Positions 63,581-64,000 of a stretch of 64,000 bases of DNA are shown piece by piece. Below the pieces are notes generated by a model. It searched no databases, was not told where the DNA came from, and saw only the letters and a list, made by a program, of their open reading frames with translations. The translations under genes were made by a program, and so were the position numbers. Origin of the DNA: Cotesia glomerata (taxonomy: Eukaryota; Arthropoda; Insecta; Hymenoptera; Braconidae); the NCBI RefSeq assembly GCF_020080835.1, contig NC_058159.1:16183101-16247100 (forward strand), in the 5' to 3' direction. Within the stretch, counting starts at the first letter, position 1. Every line of letters starts with the position of its first letter.

Positions 63581-64000
63581 TTAAATAACCCGCGCAAGAT
63601 AAAGGACTTCTTCATACGCGAAAGCCACAATAAAATAGAAACTACCTGACTGCTGGTTGACGAGTGGGAACTTTTGCAAACTCTGCACCGCGAGCTTTTA
63701 AAAACGAGAAACGAAGCTGGTCTTTGTTAGTTAATTCGACTTCCACGTTTAACTTGACTTGGCCCGTGCCATGTAAAAGTCCCTTATCTTAATTTGCCCT
63801 GCAATTAACACAAGTTTGGACGCGGTTCAAATGGCAGGCCACGTATAATTATGATTATAAGTCATAGAGAACCGGAATCTCAGTCCTAATTTTCCCTTCA
63901 CTTAGGCGGGAATTCAGTCAATAAGCAATTTAAAATTTCCTAAAGCTATTTGTGCACTTTACCCTACGTGGGACTGGAAGACGTTAGCTAAATTAATTAA
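63581..64000 (+). mobile_element. partial LTR of the LTR D family, cut by window end
   Basis: 63,855-64,000 matches 22,925-23,130 (CACTTTACCCTACG and ACTTAGG blocks). GACGAGTGGGAAC at 63,659 also occurs at 43,159 after the Gypsy G-tract, so the LTR may start near AGTGGGAAC at 63,662. Confidence 0.5.

Overview
The window looks like intergenic DNA from an arthropod, most likely an insect. It is AT-rich, rich in (TA)n and (CA)n microsatellites, and almost wholly built of transposable elements. The families present are a microsatellite-associated R1-clade LINE, CR1-like LINEs with a zinc-finger ORF1, BEL/Pao, an env-bearing Ty3/Gypsy, a P element, ISL2EU, hAT-like elements and Helitron ends. A hymenopteran such as a parasitoid wasp would fit, but nothing in the window fixes the species. 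I see no convincing conserved host gene. All calls come from reading translations, motifs and repeats by eye.

Layout. 1-3,626: 3' part of an R1-clade LINE ending in (CA)n. 3,954-12,914: a broken ISL2EU DNA transposon (YqaJ nuclease gene on +, THAP/DDE transposase on -), itself hit by an RT-deleted LINE, a 12-bp minisatellite and a non-coding LTR-like insertion. 13,305-22,917: two Helitron-type 3' ends bracket a ~140-bp tandem repeat array. That array is interrupted by another LTR-like insertion (holding an old BEL LTR) and by a P element with ~570-590-bp terminal inverted repeats (TIRs) and an 8-bp target site duplication (TSD). The P transposase gene contains a 535-bp copy of sequence lying about 1 kb beyond the element, flanked by a 184-bp direct duplication. 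21,452-22,690: CR1-like LINE 3' end. 22,918-28,655: an LTR and AT-rich leader split by an intact hAT-like transposon (573-bp TIRs, 8-bp TSD, 697-codon transposase). 28,656-34,333: a young BEL/Pao element with an open pol frame but almost no gag. 34,334-43,160: a decayed env-bearing Gypsy element with two retropepsin-like segments. 43.2-45.4 kb: mostly AT-rich, with a small possibly spliced reading frame on the minus strand. 45.4-46.5 kb: two tandem arrays, the second carrying phased heat-shock-element-like pentamers, then a 100-N assembly gap. 46.6-52.1 kb: transposon ends, two LINE derivatives and dispersed repeats. 52,103-56,447: a decayed, intron-containing relative of the 697-codon hAT-like element. 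56.5-62.2 kb: a near full-length minus-strand R1-clade LINE inside a (CA)n tract, with a solo BEL LTR in its RT domain. 62.2-64.0 kb: microsatellite-linked dispersed repeats and a partial LTR.

The genes do not act together as one pathway; each set of proteins serves its own element. Only two frames look undamaged: the 697-codon hAT-like transposase (25,108-27,201) and the 1,312-codon BEL pol (29,290-33,228). The observations most worth checking are the phased HSE-like satellite at 46.16-46.46 kb, the 535-bp/184-bp templated duplication in the P element, the hAT-like lineage with very long TIRs, the strand-biased CGCT enrichment of the BEL family, and the two retropepsin segments of the Gypsy element.
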